A stretch of DNA of 40,300 nt from an uncultured Lachnospiraceae bacterium. GTDB lineage: Bacteria; Bacillota; Clostridia; Lachnospirales; Lachnospiraceae. The number at the start of each line of letters is the position of its first letter. The first letter of the stretch is position 1. Both the position numbers and the translations under genes were made by a program. Positions 24,329 through 32,703 of the stretch are shown one piece after another. The notes beneath the pieces are model-generated. The model saw nothing but the letters and a program-made list of their open reading frames with translations. It did no database searches and was not told the DNA's origin. The stretch covers positions 1 through 40,300 of the forward strand of contig CAJUBP010000030.1 of NCBI GenBank assembly GCA_910584585.1, given 5' to 3'.

Positions 24329-25822
24329 ATGCGGGAAAAATTAGCGCGCAGAAGAAGACGAAGAATTATTATAGGAAGCATCGCCGGCATTGTCCTGCTG
24401 CTGGCAGCAGTTTATTTCGGTATGGTGTTCTATTTCAGCAGCCACTTTTTTTTCCGGACCAGAATCAACGGTTGGAAAGTAGGGGGAATGAGTCTGGAAA
24501 AGGCTGAGGAAAAGGTGGGAGACGGAGTGGAAGATTATCTCCTGACCGTTTTTGACAGAAAAGGAGAAAAACACCATATTTACGGACAAGACATCGCCTG
24601 TGAATATGTGCCGGACGGCTCTGTAGAGAAATTGCTGAAGGCCCAGAAACCGCTGCGTTGGATTCTCGCAGTCTTTGAACCGGTGAAAGATGAAGTGCCG
24701 GTGACCATGGATTACAAAGAAGAATTGATCTCCAATGCGGTGTCGAGAATGGACTGTTTTCAGGAAGAAAATATTATTGAGCCGGAAAATGCGGAGATCA
24801 AACTGGGAGACGACGGGTATTATGTTGAACCGGAAGAAATGGGAACCCATATGGTGTTTGAAAGCGTGCTGGCAAAGGTAAAGCAGGCGGTTTCCGCAGG
24901 TGATTCAGAAGTGAGCCTGACAGATGAAGATTACATAAATCCGGAATATACGAAGGAAAGCCCTCAGGTTACAGAAACCATGGATCGGATTGCCCGATAT
25001 GAAAATGCGGAGATCACCTATGAAATCAAGGACTATGAAGAAAAACTGACGAAAGAGCAGATTCGTGAATTCATTCAGTTGGGAGACAATTACAGCGTTT
25101 CATTGAAAACCGATGAAATTGAAAAATATGTCCAGAATCTTGCCAGCACTTACAATACCTACGCAGATGTCCGTTCCTTTCAAACTTCCTCCGGCGATAC
25201 CGTAGAAATCGGCGGAGGAGATTACGGCTGGATTCTCAACAAGCCGAAAGAAGCAGAACAGATTATCGCCGATCTGGAGGCCGGCGAGCCAGTCAGCCGG
25301 GAACCGGTATATTCTCAGCGTCCTTTTGCAGAGGGGAAAGATGATATCGGAAATACTTATATCGAGATAGATTATACCAAGCAGCACCTCTGGTATTATG
25401 AAAACGGCGCTTTGGTAGTGGAAACAGATGTGGTGACCGGCAATATCAGCCGCAGCAATGGTTCTCCGGACGGGGTGTTCAAAATCGTGTATAAAGAGAG
25501 CCCTGCCGTGCTGAAAGGGGAAGACTACGAGTCAGACGTCACATATTTTATGCCCTTTGCATATAATGTGGGAATCCACGACGCGTCTTGGAGAAACGGA
25601 AGGTTCGGCGGTGAAATCTATAAGAGCAGCGGTTCCCACGGCTGCATCAATGCGCCTTTGGAGGTGGCGGCCGTACTTTATGAAAAAGTAAAAGTGGGGA
25701 CGCCGGTGATCGCTTTCTATCGGGAAAAAGTAGAATTGTCTGCAGAAAACGCCAAGATTTCCAATGCATTTTCTTATGTAGATCCCGAGAAAGAAAAAGA
25801 AACGCCTGGTACAGAGGAATAG
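24329..25822 (+). CDS. Membrane-anchored L,D-transpeptidase (YkuD domain)
   Basis: 497 aa. The arginine-rich N-terminus (residues 7-12) and one membrane span (about 13-35) make it a type II membrane protein. The extracellular part has peptidoglycan-binding-type repeats (about 60-300). A C-terminal YkuD catalytic domain follows: His417 in NVGIHDASW and the SGSHGCINAP motif with Cys439. It should form 3-3 crosslinks or attach proteins to peptidoglycan. AAAGGAGG lies 8 nt before the ATG at 24329. Two upstream in-frame ATGs (24185, 24263) also have Shine-Dalgarno sites, inside the tandem repeat, so N-terminally extended forms (up to 48 extra residues) are possible. The pyruvate-kinase-like gene follows after 2 bases. 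Confidence 0.92.
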   Translation: MREKLARRRRRRIIIGSIAGIVLLLAAVYFGMVFYFSSHFFFRTRINGWKVGGMSLEKAEEKVGDGVEDYLLTVFDRKGEKHHIYGQDIACEYVPDGSVEKLLKAQKPLRWILAVFEPVKDEVPVTMDYKEELISNAVSRMDCFQEENIIEPENAEIKLGDDGYYVEPEEMGTHMVFESVLAKVKQAVSAGDSEVSLTDEDYINPEYTKESPQVTETMDRIARYENAEITYEIKDYEEKLTKEQIREFIQLGDNYSVSLKTDEIEKYVQNLASTYNTYADVRSFQTSSGDTVEIGGGDYGWILNKPKEAEQIIADLEAGEPVSREPVYSQRPFAEGKDDIGNTYIEIDYTKQHLWYYENGALVVETDVVTGNISRSNGSPDGVFKIVYKESPAVLKGEDYESDVTYFMPFAYNVGIHDASWRNGRFGGEIYKSSGSHGCINAPLEVAAVLYEKVKVGTPVIAFYREKVELSAENAKISNAFSYVDPEKEKETPGTEE

Positions 25823-25824
25823 AA

Positions 25825-26862
25825 ATGAGAAAGACAGAAATTTACGGAACCATCGGCCCTGCCTGTGCAAAACAAGAAATACTTACAGAAATGTTTCGTC
25901 TGGGAATGACAGGAATCCGCCTGAACATGTCCCATACAGAGTTGGAAGACAGCCGGGAATGGACAGAGATGATAACAGCCGCTGCCAGCGCAGCCGGCGT
26001 CCGTCCCCGGCTGTTAATTGATTTGCGGGGGCCGGAGCTTCGGATCGGAAATTTGATCGAGCCTGTAAAGCTGCAGGAAGGAGAGAGAATCTGCCTGCAG
26101 GGAATGGGTGATGAGAGAATTCAATCAGAATTACAAGAAGAACAAGTCCATTTGCCGGCGCCCGGCCAGATTTTTGCCTATCTGCAGCAGGGACAGGAGA
26201 TCTTACTGGATGACGGAAAGCTTAAGCTTGAGATTACAGAGGTTTCCGGAAAAACTGCTTTCGGCAGAATCATCCGCGGCGGAATCCTGCAGTCGAAAAA
26301 GAGCATTGCCCTGCCGGGAATTCGGATGCATTTACCGGTTTTGACAGAGAGCGACAGAAGAAATATCCGAAATGCAAAATCCCACGGCGTTACCGGAGTG
26401 ATGCAGCCCTTTGTGCGGAGCAAAGAGGATTTGCAGGAATTAAAGCGGGAACTGGAAAACGCCGGAGCCTCTGATTTAGAAGTATTTGCGAAAATAGAGA
26501 ATATGGAAGGCGCAGAACATCTGGAAGAACTGCTTCCCCATGCAGATCAGATTGTGATTGCCCGGGGCGATTTGGGCAGCAGCATGATGCTGTGGGAACT
26601 TCCCGCTGTGCAGGAAGAAATCGCGGTAAAATGCCGAACTGCCGGAAAGCCGTTTATGGTAGTTACCCAAATGCTGGCCTCCATGGAAAAGAATCCGGTT
26701 CCCACCCGGGCAGAGGTATCCGATATCTTCCGCGCCGTGCAGGAAGGCGCCGCCAGCGTAATGGTAACCGGTGAAACCGCCGCCGGAAACTATCCCGCGG
26801 AAACAATCCGCTATCTGGCCAATACAGTGCGGGCCGCTGAAAAATATTTAAGGAACGAATAA
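25825..26862 (+). CDS. Pyruvate-kinase-like protein lacking the C-terminal domain
   Basis: 345 aa against about 470-590 for ordinary pyruvate kinase. The TIM-barrel A domain and the inserted B domain (about 70-155) are present; the C-terminal regulatory domain is absent. Recognisable landmarks are YGTIGPAC, GIRLNMSH, LIDLRGPELRIG, FAKIENMEG, VIARGDLG, VTQMLASM and PTRAEVSDI, with TGETAAGNYPAE near the end. Several are altered (DTKGPE is DLRGPE, GDLGVE is GDLGSS), so activity may be changed. It starts 2 bases after the L,D-transpeptidase stop, an odd partner. The cell probably has a full-length enzyme elsewhere (inference). Confidence 0.85.
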   Translation: MRKTEIYGTIGPACAKQEILTEMFRLGMTGIRLNMSHTELEDSREWTEMITAAASAAGVRPRLLIDLRGPELRIGNLIEPVKLQEGERICLQGMGDERIQSELQEEQVHLPAPGQIFAYLQQGQEILLDDGKLKLEITEVSGKTAFGRIIRGGILQSKKSIALPGIRMHLPVLTESDRRNIRNAKSHGVTGVMQPFVRSKEDLQELKRELENAGASDLEVFAKIENMEGAEHLEELLPHADQIVIARGDLGSSMMLWELPAVQEEIAVKCRTAGKPFMVVTQMLASMEKNPVPTRAEVSDIFRAVQEGAASVMVTGETAAGNYPAETIRYLANTVRAAEKYLRNE

Positions 26863-26906
26863 ACTTGCCATTCTTATAAAATAGTTTGTTCGTTCCTTAA
26901 ATATTT
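26842..26906. terminator. 23-bp stem between convergent genes, overlapping a stop codon
   Basis: 26842-26864 pairs with 26884-26906 over 23 bp with one G-T wobble; the loop is 19 nt. The left arm includes the last six codons and stop of the pyruvate-kinase-like gene. AT-rich ends could serve as U-tracts in both directions, so a bidirectional terminator is likely. Confidence 0.65.
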
Positions 26907-26944
26907 CGCTACACACGCTCTGGTTGCTCCAAAATAAAAAACCT

Positions 26945-27802
26945 TTATACTTCCCAACGCCCGCTGGCCCCGCAGGGAAGCGCCAGCCCATTGGAAGAGA
27001 CGGGAAGCCCGATCTCCTGGGCGTCTATCGTCCCTCCGAATTTCTTTAGCTCTGTGCCAAGCATATAAGCAAGCACTGCCGGCTGCAGTCCAGTGGTATA
27101 GGAGTTGATCAGAAAGAACAGAGGATCATCGGAAAGAAGCCGGGTACATAATTTTATCAGCGGAAATACAGCGTTTTCAATTTTCCAGATTTCTCCCTTG
27201 GGTCCTCTTCCGTAAGAAGGCGGATCCATAATAATGGCGTCATAACGGTTATTCCGTCTTAATTCCCGTTCCGCAAATTTCACACAGTCGTCTACAATCC
27301 ACCGGATTGGGGCATCGGAAAGCCCGGAGGCAGCGGCGTTTTCCTTTGCCCAGGTAACCATTCCCTTAGAAGCGTCCACATGGGTAACGCTTGCCCCCGC
27401 AGCGGCAGCGGCAGCCGTAGCGCCGCCGGTGTAGGCAAACAAATTCAGTACTTTTACAGGCCGGTGCGCCTGCTTAATTTTTTCGCCGAACCAGTCCCAA
27501 TTTACGGCCTGTTCCGGAAACAGGCCGGTGTGCTTGAAGTTAAAAGGCTTTAAGTGAAATGTCAGATTTTTGTAATGCAAATCCCATTGTTGGGGCAGGT
27601 CGAAAAATTCCCACTCTCCGCCGCCTTTTTTACTGCGGTGATAATGGGCGTTTCTCTGTTTCCATCCGCGGTGGGTTTTAGGCGTGTCCCAGATGACCTG
27701 CGGGTCCGGCCGGACCAGAAGATATTTTCCCCATCGCTCCAGTTTTTCTCCGTTGGAGCAGTCTATTACTTCGTATTCGTTCCAGTTATCTGCAATCCAC
27801 AT
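26945..27802 (-). CDS. Class I SAM-dependent methyltransferase (RlmI/COG1092-like)
   Basis: 285 aa. An N-terminal beta-rich part (about 1-110) precedes a Rossmann methyltransferase with SAM motif VLNLFAYTGGATA at 118-130, acidic HVDASKG at about 141-147 and catalytic-type DPPSYG at 193-198. This wording matches the RlmI/RlmK group that methylates cytosine or guanine in 23S rRNA. It lacks the PUA domain of RlmI, so the target is uncertain. It is convergent with the pyruvate-kinase-like gene and is its own transcription unit; TACAAT (27894-27889) may be the -10. Confidence 0.85.
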   Translation of the reverse strand: MWIADNWNEYEVIDCSNGEKLERWGKYLLVRPDPQVIWDTPKTHRGWKQRNAHYHRSKKGGGEWEFFDLPQQWDLHYKNLTFHLKPFNFKHTGLFPEQAVNWDWFGEKIKQAHRPVKVLNLFAYTGGATAAAAAAGASVTHVDASKGMVTWAKENAAASGLSDAPIRWIVDDCVKFAERELRRNNRYDAIIMDPPSYGRGPKGEIWKIENAVFPLIKLCTRLLSDDPLFFLINSYTTGLQPAVLAYMLGTELKKFGGTIDAQEIGLPVSSNGLALPCGASGRWEV

Positions 27803-28135
27803 AGATGATTTCCTTTTCCTTTCTTTTGCATAATGTGATTTGATTATTCCGAAATTTTAAGGTGCCTGCACCCGATTTGTTTTGTCCTATTGTAGCACAG
27901 GGGGGAAAGGAAGAAAAGGAGATTTTGAAGGCTTTTGGGAAGTTTCAAATTTTGGCGGGGACATATTTGGGGACGAAGGTCAAAGTTTGTTATTGTTTTG
28001 GAGGCCGGTAAGTGACAAGTTCTCCGGCTTCAATCAGATAATCCGCCATATGCTGACAGTTGAATAAGCTGTTTCGGTCTCTTTTGCATGTTACTCTAGC
28101 AAATCCCTTTCCAACTTCGGCTAAAAAAGAGAAAA

Positions 28136-28150
28136 TCTTTGAAACAAAGA
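28136..28150. promoter_or_regulatory. Palindromic operator O1, polyol operon
   Basis: TCTTTGAAACAAAGA is a perfect inverted repeat (TCTTTG, AAA, CAAAGA). The same motif recurs nearby and before the symporter gene. Confidence 0.65.
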
Positions 28151-28178
28151 AAATATGTGAAAAATAAACAAATAATCC

Positions 28179-28193
28179 ACTTTAAAACAAAGA
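28179..28193. promoter_or_regulatory. Palindromic operator O2, polyol operon
   Basis: ACTTTAAAACAAAGA, 12 to 13 of 15 bases to the O1 motif, centred 43 bp from O1. Confidence 0.5.
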
Positions 28194-28238
28194 AAAACAA
28201 TAAAATAAAGGCGATATATCTGTGAAATATGCTGAAAA

Positions 28239-28253
28239 TCTTTAAAACACAGA
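28239..28253. promoter_or_regulatory. Palindromic operator O3, 7 bp upstream of the -35
   Basis: TCTTTAAAACACAGA ends 7 bp before the -35 at 28261. The symporter promoter has the same motif at exactly the same distance. Confidence 0.6.
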
Positions 28254-28260
28254 AAATAAA

Positions 28261-28289
28261 TTGACAAAAATAAAGATTTGATATACACT
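28261..28289 (+). promoter_or_regulatory. Promoter of the polyol operon
   Basis: A perfect TTGACA (28261-28266), 17 bp, then TACACT (28284-28289). The start codon lies about 90 bases downstream. Confidence 0.75.
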
Positions 28290-28379
28290 GTAGTTACATC
28301 AAAGGACAGCGTTTCCGGCCGGGAGCAGCAAGATGCATGGAACCAAGAGAAGTGATACATTCATAAAAAGGAGAAGAAC

Positions 28380-29456
28380 ATGAAAGCATTAGCAAGATAT
28401 GGAAAAGCGTTTGGCGGATATCGGATGATCGACGTACCAGAGCCTGAATGTGGCCCGGAAGATATTATTATTGAGATTAAGGCAGCGGCAATCTGCGGAG
28501 CTGACATGAAGCACTACAAAGTAGACAATGGTTCTGATGAATTTAACTCTATCCGCGGCCATGAGTTTGCCGGAGAGATTGTAAAGGTAGGCGAACAGGT
28601 AAAGGACTGGAAAGTGGGACAGAGAGTAGTATCTGACAACAGCGCTCATGTATGCGGAGTGTGTCCGGCCTGTGAACAGGGAGATTTCCTCTGCTGTGAG
28701 AATAAAGTAAATCTGGGGCTTGACAATAACACATGGGGCGGCGGATTTTCCAAATACTGCAAGGTTCCAGGGGAAATTTTAAGAATTCACAAACATGCCA
28801 TCTGGGAGATTCCGGAAAAAGTAAAATACGAAGAGGCGGCTGTGCTTGACCCAATCTGCAACTCCTACAAAGCCATTGCGCAGCAGGCGCATCTTCTCCC
28901 GGGACAGGACGTTGTGGTATTCGGAACCGGCCCGTTAGGACTGTTCGCCGTACAGGTTGCCAGAATTATGGGCGCGGTAAACATTGTTATGGTTGGCCTG
29001 GAAGAAGACACCAAGGTTCGGTTCGGCGTTGCGAAAGAACTGGGCGCTACCCATGTGGTAAACGGCTCGAAAGAGGATGTTGTAGCCAGATGTACGGAAA
29101 TCTGCGGAAGAGATAATCTGGGACTGGTGGTAGAATGTTCCGGCGCCAATATCGCTTTGCAGCAGGCCATCGAAATGCTCCGGCCGAACGGAGAGGTTGT
29201 CCGTGTGGGAATGGGCTTCAAGCCTCTGGAATTCTCCATCAACGATATCACATCCTGGAACAAGAGCATCATCGGCCATATGGCTTATGATTCCACCTCC
29301 TGGAGAAACGCAATCCGTCTGCTGGAATCCGGACAGATTCAGGTTCAGCCTATGATTACCCACAGGCTGGGGCTCTCCGAGTGGGAAAAAGGATTTGAAC
29401 TGATGGCAAACAAAGAAGCAATCAAAGTCATTTTCCATTATGACTTCGAGGATTAA
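28380..29456 (+). CDS. Zinc-dependent medium-chain alcohol/polyol dehydrogenase
   Basis: 358 aa, first gene of the operon. Catalytic zinc ligands are Cys39, His61 and Glu62 (GHEFAGE); the structural zinc site is Cys92, Cys95, Cys98 and Cys106. The nucleotide-binding glycine motif is VVFGTGPLGLFAVQ. The family includes sorbitol, threonine and galactitol-phosphate dehydrogenases; the exact substrate cannot be told. GGAGAAGAAC precedes the ATG, and the epimerase gene starts 2 bases after the stop. With the second dehydrogenase in this operon it could interconvert a polyol and ketose or oxidise a second position. Confidence 0.88.
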   Translation: MKALARYGKAFGGYRMIDVPEPECGPEDIIIEIKAAAICGADMKHYKVDNGSDEFNSIRGHEFAGEIVKVGEQVKDWKVGQRVVSDNSAHVCGVCPACEQGDFLCCENKVNLGLDNNTWGGGFSKYCKVPGEILRIHKHAIWEIPEKVKYEEAAVLDPICNSYKAIAQQAHLLPGQDVVVFGTGPLGLFAVQVARIMGAVNIVMVGLEEDTKVRFGVAKELGATHVVNGSKEDVVARCTEICGRDNLGLVVECSGANIALQQAIEMLRPNGEVVRVGMGFKPLEFSINDITSWNKSIIGHMAYDSTSWRNAIRLLESGQIQVQPMITHRLGLSEWEKGFELMANKEAIKVIFHYDFED

Positions 29457-29458
29457 TT

Positions 29459-30142
29459 ATGGAAAGAAAATTACTATTTGCGCCGTCTATGAGATGCTGC
29501 GACTTATTTGATTTTGAGCGTCAGGTAAAATTCCTGGACGGACATGCGGATTTTTTACATATTGATATTAAGGACGGAAACTATGTAAAAACTTTCGGCG
29601 TGGGACCGGACTTTATGGCTGCCTTGAAAAAGGCAATCACCACCCCCATGGACGCCCATTTGATGATTCAGCACCCACAGGAATACATTGAGGCCTGCGC
29701 CAAAGCCGGGGCGTCCTATATCACCCCTCATACGGACTGCATTGAAAGCGACGCGTTTGTGACCTTGAATAAGATTCTTTCTCTTGGGTGCAAGGCCGGA
29801 ATTGCAATGAACCCGGCCGCTCCGCTGGAGGGAATACGATACTATCTGCCGCTGTTGTCAAAAGTGACCATCATGATTGTAGACGCAGGGTACGCAGGGC
29901 AGAAAGTCATCACACAGATGTATGACAAGATACGGACTTTAGTGCAGTGGAGAAAAGACATGGGGCTTGACTTCCTGATTGAAGCGGACGGTTCCATGAA
30001 TGCAGGAGTGTACGCGCCCTTGTATGAAGCGGGAGCGGATGTGGTAGTGTTAGGGCCTCCCGCATTGTGGAACAAAGATCCGGATATCGAAAAAGCCTGG
30101 GAGATTATGGAAGGCGAAGTAAACGCAGAATTAAAAGATTAA
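29459..30142 (+). CDS. Ribulose-phosphate-3-epimerase family, allulose-6-phosphate epimerase-like
   Basis: 227 aa TIM barrel. Metal and catalytic positions are kept: His34 and Asp36 (HIDIKDG), His67 (DAHLMI), Asp142 (VDAGYAGQ) and Asp177 (EADGSMN). Phrases such as FLDGHADFLHIDI, NPAAPLEG and WEIM resemble E. coli AlsE (D-allulose-6-phosphate 3-epimerase) more than housekeeping Rpe. Two usual residues differ: Met in HxDxMDG is Lys, and VDPG is VDAG. It should invert C3 of a ketose phosphate, perhaps feeding fructose-6-phosphate. It starts 2 bases after the dehydrogenase. Confidence 0.85.
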   Translation: MERKLLFAPSMRCCDLFDFERQVKFLDGHADFLHIDIKDGNYVKTFGVGPDFMAALKKAITTPMDAHLMIQHPQEYIEACAKAGASYITPHTDCIESDAFVTLNKILSLGCKAGIAMNPAAPLEGIRYYLPLLSKVTIMIVDAGYAGQKVITQMYDKIRTLVQWRKDMGLDFLIEADGSMNAGVYAPLYEAGADVVVLGPPALWNKDPDIEKAWEIMEGEVNAELKD

Positions 30143-30159
30143 GAAAAGAGGAAAAAATT

Positions 30160-31539
30160 ATGGCATCTAATTCAACTAAGAGCGTGAATATCGGTGCGAG
30201 ACTTGACCGTCTGCCGAATTCAGGCTGGCATATCAAGATGTGGCTGGTGTCCGCTTTCGCCCTGCTGGTTTGCTGGTCCAACGGCATCGGAGGCGCAGTG
30301 CAGAACATCCTTTTGAATGAACTGCACTGGCTGGAAGAGGGCAGCGCCCTTCTGGCAATGTGGGGCACTACATATACGGCAGGACAGCTGTTCGGCGCAC
30401 TGGTGGGCGGACCCATCGGCGACAAAATCGGACGTAAGAAAAGTATCCTTTTATATGAAATCATACATATTATCGCCATGATCGGCGGAGCAGTTTCACC
30501 GAATATCGGAGTGCTTTACGTATTCAGGCTGGTACAGGGCTTTGGCCTGGGCGCGCTTCTTGTGGTGCTGTTTGCGGGATTTACAGAGTATGTCCCGGGA
30601 AGAAACCGCGGGGTATGGTCCAGCCGGAACTCCTTCATCGGCAACTGGGCGCATCCGATATGCAACGGAATTGCGTTTGTCATCGCCCTGACAGGCATCA
30701 GCTACAACATGAACTGGCGCGTGCAGTATATGATTCCGTCTATCCTGTCCATCATTGCGTCGATTTTGATTTCAAAGAAATTCCCGGAATCCCCCAGATG
30801 GCTGGAGGCACAGGGAAGGACAGAGGAAGCCGACGAGATTATGACCAAGATTGAAAAAGAGATCGAAGCTTCCACAGGCAAGCCGCTGCCTCCGGTAACA
30901 GAAGCGCCCAAGGAAGTAAAGCAGCTTCCCTATTCCGCGCTGTTCCGCGGAAAGCTTTTAAAGAGAACCATTGTAGGCTCTCTGGTGCTGATTGGCATGA
31001 ATACCATCCAATATACCTTGATGAACTGGATGCCTTCTCTTTTAAGATCCTTAGGCTACGATACTTCCAGTTCCCAGTTTATGACCATGTTCGGGCTGTT
31101 CGGCGCTCCCTTCGGAATCTTTATTGCATCCTTGATTATGGATAAGATTCCAAGACGCGTGATGGGTGTAGCGCTGTTGGCAGGCATGGCGGTTCTGGGA
31201 ATTATCACAGGGCAGCAGACACAGATGACTCCGCTGATTGTTTCCACATTCTTCCTGAATACCGTTATTTACATGTATGTATGCTATGCGTCGGCAGTGT
31301 ATGTGCCGGAGATGTGGCCTACATCCGCGAAACTTTCCGGTTCAGGATTCTGCAATGCGGTGGGCCGTGTCAGCAACATTTTCTTCCCCTTCCTTGTAAC
31401 CTATGTGGCAAGCTCCATGGGAAGCGGCGGAGTGTTCGTTCTGATTACTATCGTGGCAGTGATTATTGCAGTATGCGTGTTTATCTTCGGCGTTGAGACA
31501 AGAGGAGAATCCGTAGAGGATATCGGTAACGTGGAGTAA
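30160..31539 (+). CDS. MFS sugar/polyol permease
   Basis: 459 aa with about 12 hydrophobic segments. The MFS loop motif GGPIGDKIGRKKS follows helix 2. PESPRWLEAQGRTEEADEIM after helix 6 is the sugar-porter (SP) family signature. The central cytoplasmic loop is at about 215-260. This points to uptake of an unphosphorylated sugar or polyol with H+ or Na+, rather than PTS uptake, in line with dehydrogenases and a kinase downstream. The frame opens at 30067 inside the epimerase gene, but AGAGG before the ATG at 30160 and homology support 30160. Confidence 0.92.
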   Translation: MASNSTKSVNIGARLDRLPNSGWHIKMWLVSAFALLVCWSNGIGGAVQNILLNELHWLEEGSALLAMWGTTYTAGQLFGALVGGPIGDKIGRKKSILLYEIIHIIAMIGGAVSPNIGVLYVFRLVQGFGLGALLVVLFAGFTEYVPGRNRGVWSSRNSFIGNWAHPICNGIAFVIALTGISYNMNWRVQYMIPSILSIIASILISKKFPESPRWLEAQGRTEEADEIMTKIEKEIEASTGKPLPPVTEAPKEVKQLPYSALFRGKLLKRTIVGSLVLIGMNTIQYTLMNWMPSLLRSLGYDTSSSQFMTMFGLFGAPFGIFIASLIMDKIPRRVMGVALLAGMAVLGIITGQQTQMTPLIVSTFFLNTVIYMYVCYASAVYVPEMWPTSAKLSGSGFCNAVGRVSNIFFPFLVTYVASSMGSGGVFVLITIVAVIIAVCVFIFGVETRGESVEDIGNVE

Positions 31540-31628
31540 GCTGGCCAGATGGAGCGCCAGAGAGAAAGTATGTTGAAGCAAGCGGCAATCGAATAGATAG
31601 CGTCAAATGATAGAAAGGAGAGAATCAT

Positions 31629-32678
31629 ATGAAAAATACAGAGGCAATCCTGGTAGTTCCAGGAACAATGGAGATTAAAGAAGCGCCTGTGCCGGAGCCG
31701 AAAGAGGATGAGATTATGCTGAAGGTGGAATATGTGGGAATCTGCGGCTCTGATGTGCATGGCTTTGAGTCAGGCCCCTTCATCCCGCCCAAGGACCCTA
31801 ACCAGAAAATCGGCCTGGGCCATGAATGTGCCGGAACCGTAGTAAAAGTGGGAAGCAAAGTGACAAAATTCAAACCTGGCGACCGGGTAAATATTGAACC
31901 AGGCGTTCCCTGCGGAAAATGCAAATACTGCCTGGAAGGGCATTACAACATCTGCCCGGATGTGGACTTTATGGCTACACAGCCCAACTACAGAGGCGCG
32001 TTAACCAATTATCTCTGCCATCCGGAGAACTTTACCTATCATCTTCCGGAAAACATGAGCACTATGGAGGGCGCTCTGGTGGAGCCTGCGGCAGTAGGCA
32101 TGCACGCGGCGTTAGAAGGCGGCGCAAGGCTGGGCAAGAAAATCGTGATTCTGGGCGCAGGCTGTATCGGTCTGATGACATTGCAGGGCTGCAAGAGCCT
32201 TGGCGCAACCGATATCGTTGTGGTGGATGTCATGCCCAAACGTCTGGAAATGGCAAAACAGCTTGGCGCGTCAGAGGTTATTAACGGAATGGAAGAAGAT
32301 ACCATCAGCAGATGCAAAGAACTGGTGGGAGAGCTTGGCGCGGATATTGTATTTGAAACAGCAGGCTCGCAGGTTACCGCAAAGCAGGCGCCCCAGATTG
32401 TGGCAAGAGGCGGAAAGATTATGATTGTAGGGACGATTCCGGGAGAAGTGCCCATTGATTTCCTGAAAATCAACCGGGAAGTGCAGATTCAGACCGTATT
32501 CCGCTATGCAAATAACTATCCCATGACCATTGACGCCATTGCGTCCGGGAAATTTGACGTGAAATCCATGGTGACACATATCTATGATTATCAGGATGTC
32601 CAGAGAGCTTTCGAGGAATCTGTAAATTGCAAGAAAGACATTATCAAAGGCGTAATCAAAATAAAAGACGCAGAATAA
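31629..32678 (+). CDS. Sorbitol/xylitol-type zinc dehydrogenase
   Basis: 349 aa, medium-chain family. Catalytic zinc: Cys39, His65 and Glu66 (GLGHECAGTVVKVG). Structural zinc: Cys95, Cys98, Cys101 and Cys109. The NAD motif is VILGAGCIGLMTLQ, followed by VVDVMPKRLEMAKQLGA. The whole reads like L-iditol/sorbitol or xylitol dehydrogenases, which oxidise C2 of a polyol to a ketose. AGAAAGGAGAGAATCAT precedes the ATG. It lies 89 bases after the permease and 25 before the aldolase in the same operon. Confidence 0.93.
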   Translation: MKNTEAILVVPGTMEIKEAPVPEPKEDEIMLKVEYVGICGSDVHGFESGPFIPPKDPNQKIGLGHECAGTVVKVGSKVTKFKPGDRVNIEPGVPCGKCKYCLEGHYNICPDVDFMATQPNYRGALTNYLCHPENFTYHLPENMSTMEGALVEPAAVGMHAALEGGARLGKKIVILGAGCIGLMTLQGCKSLGATDIVVVDVMPKRLEMAKQLGASEVINGMEEDTISRCKELVGELGADIVFETAGSQVTAKQAPQIVARGGKIMIVGTIPGEVPIDFLKINREVQIQTVFRYANNYPMTIDAIASGKFDVKSMVTHIYDYQDVQRAFEESVNCKKDIIKGVIKIKDAE

Positions 32679-32703
32679 AAAAATCATTCAGGGAGGAAAA
32701 CAA

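Larger units (their letters stand above)
27803..28379. other. 577-base regulatory gap before the polyol operon
   Basis: The left part (27803-28130) holds the probable leftward promoter of the methyltransferase and sequence with no recognisable gene. A 61-codon ORF there (27882-28067) lacks family resemblance. The right part (28131-28290) is very AT-rich and holds three palindromic operators and the operon promoter. Confidence 0.65.

Noticed and set aside
27882..28067. 61-codon plus-strand ORF in the gap before the polyol operon
   Set aside because: Gly/Phe-rich with no family resemblance, weak start context and located in the promoter region of a divergent gene.
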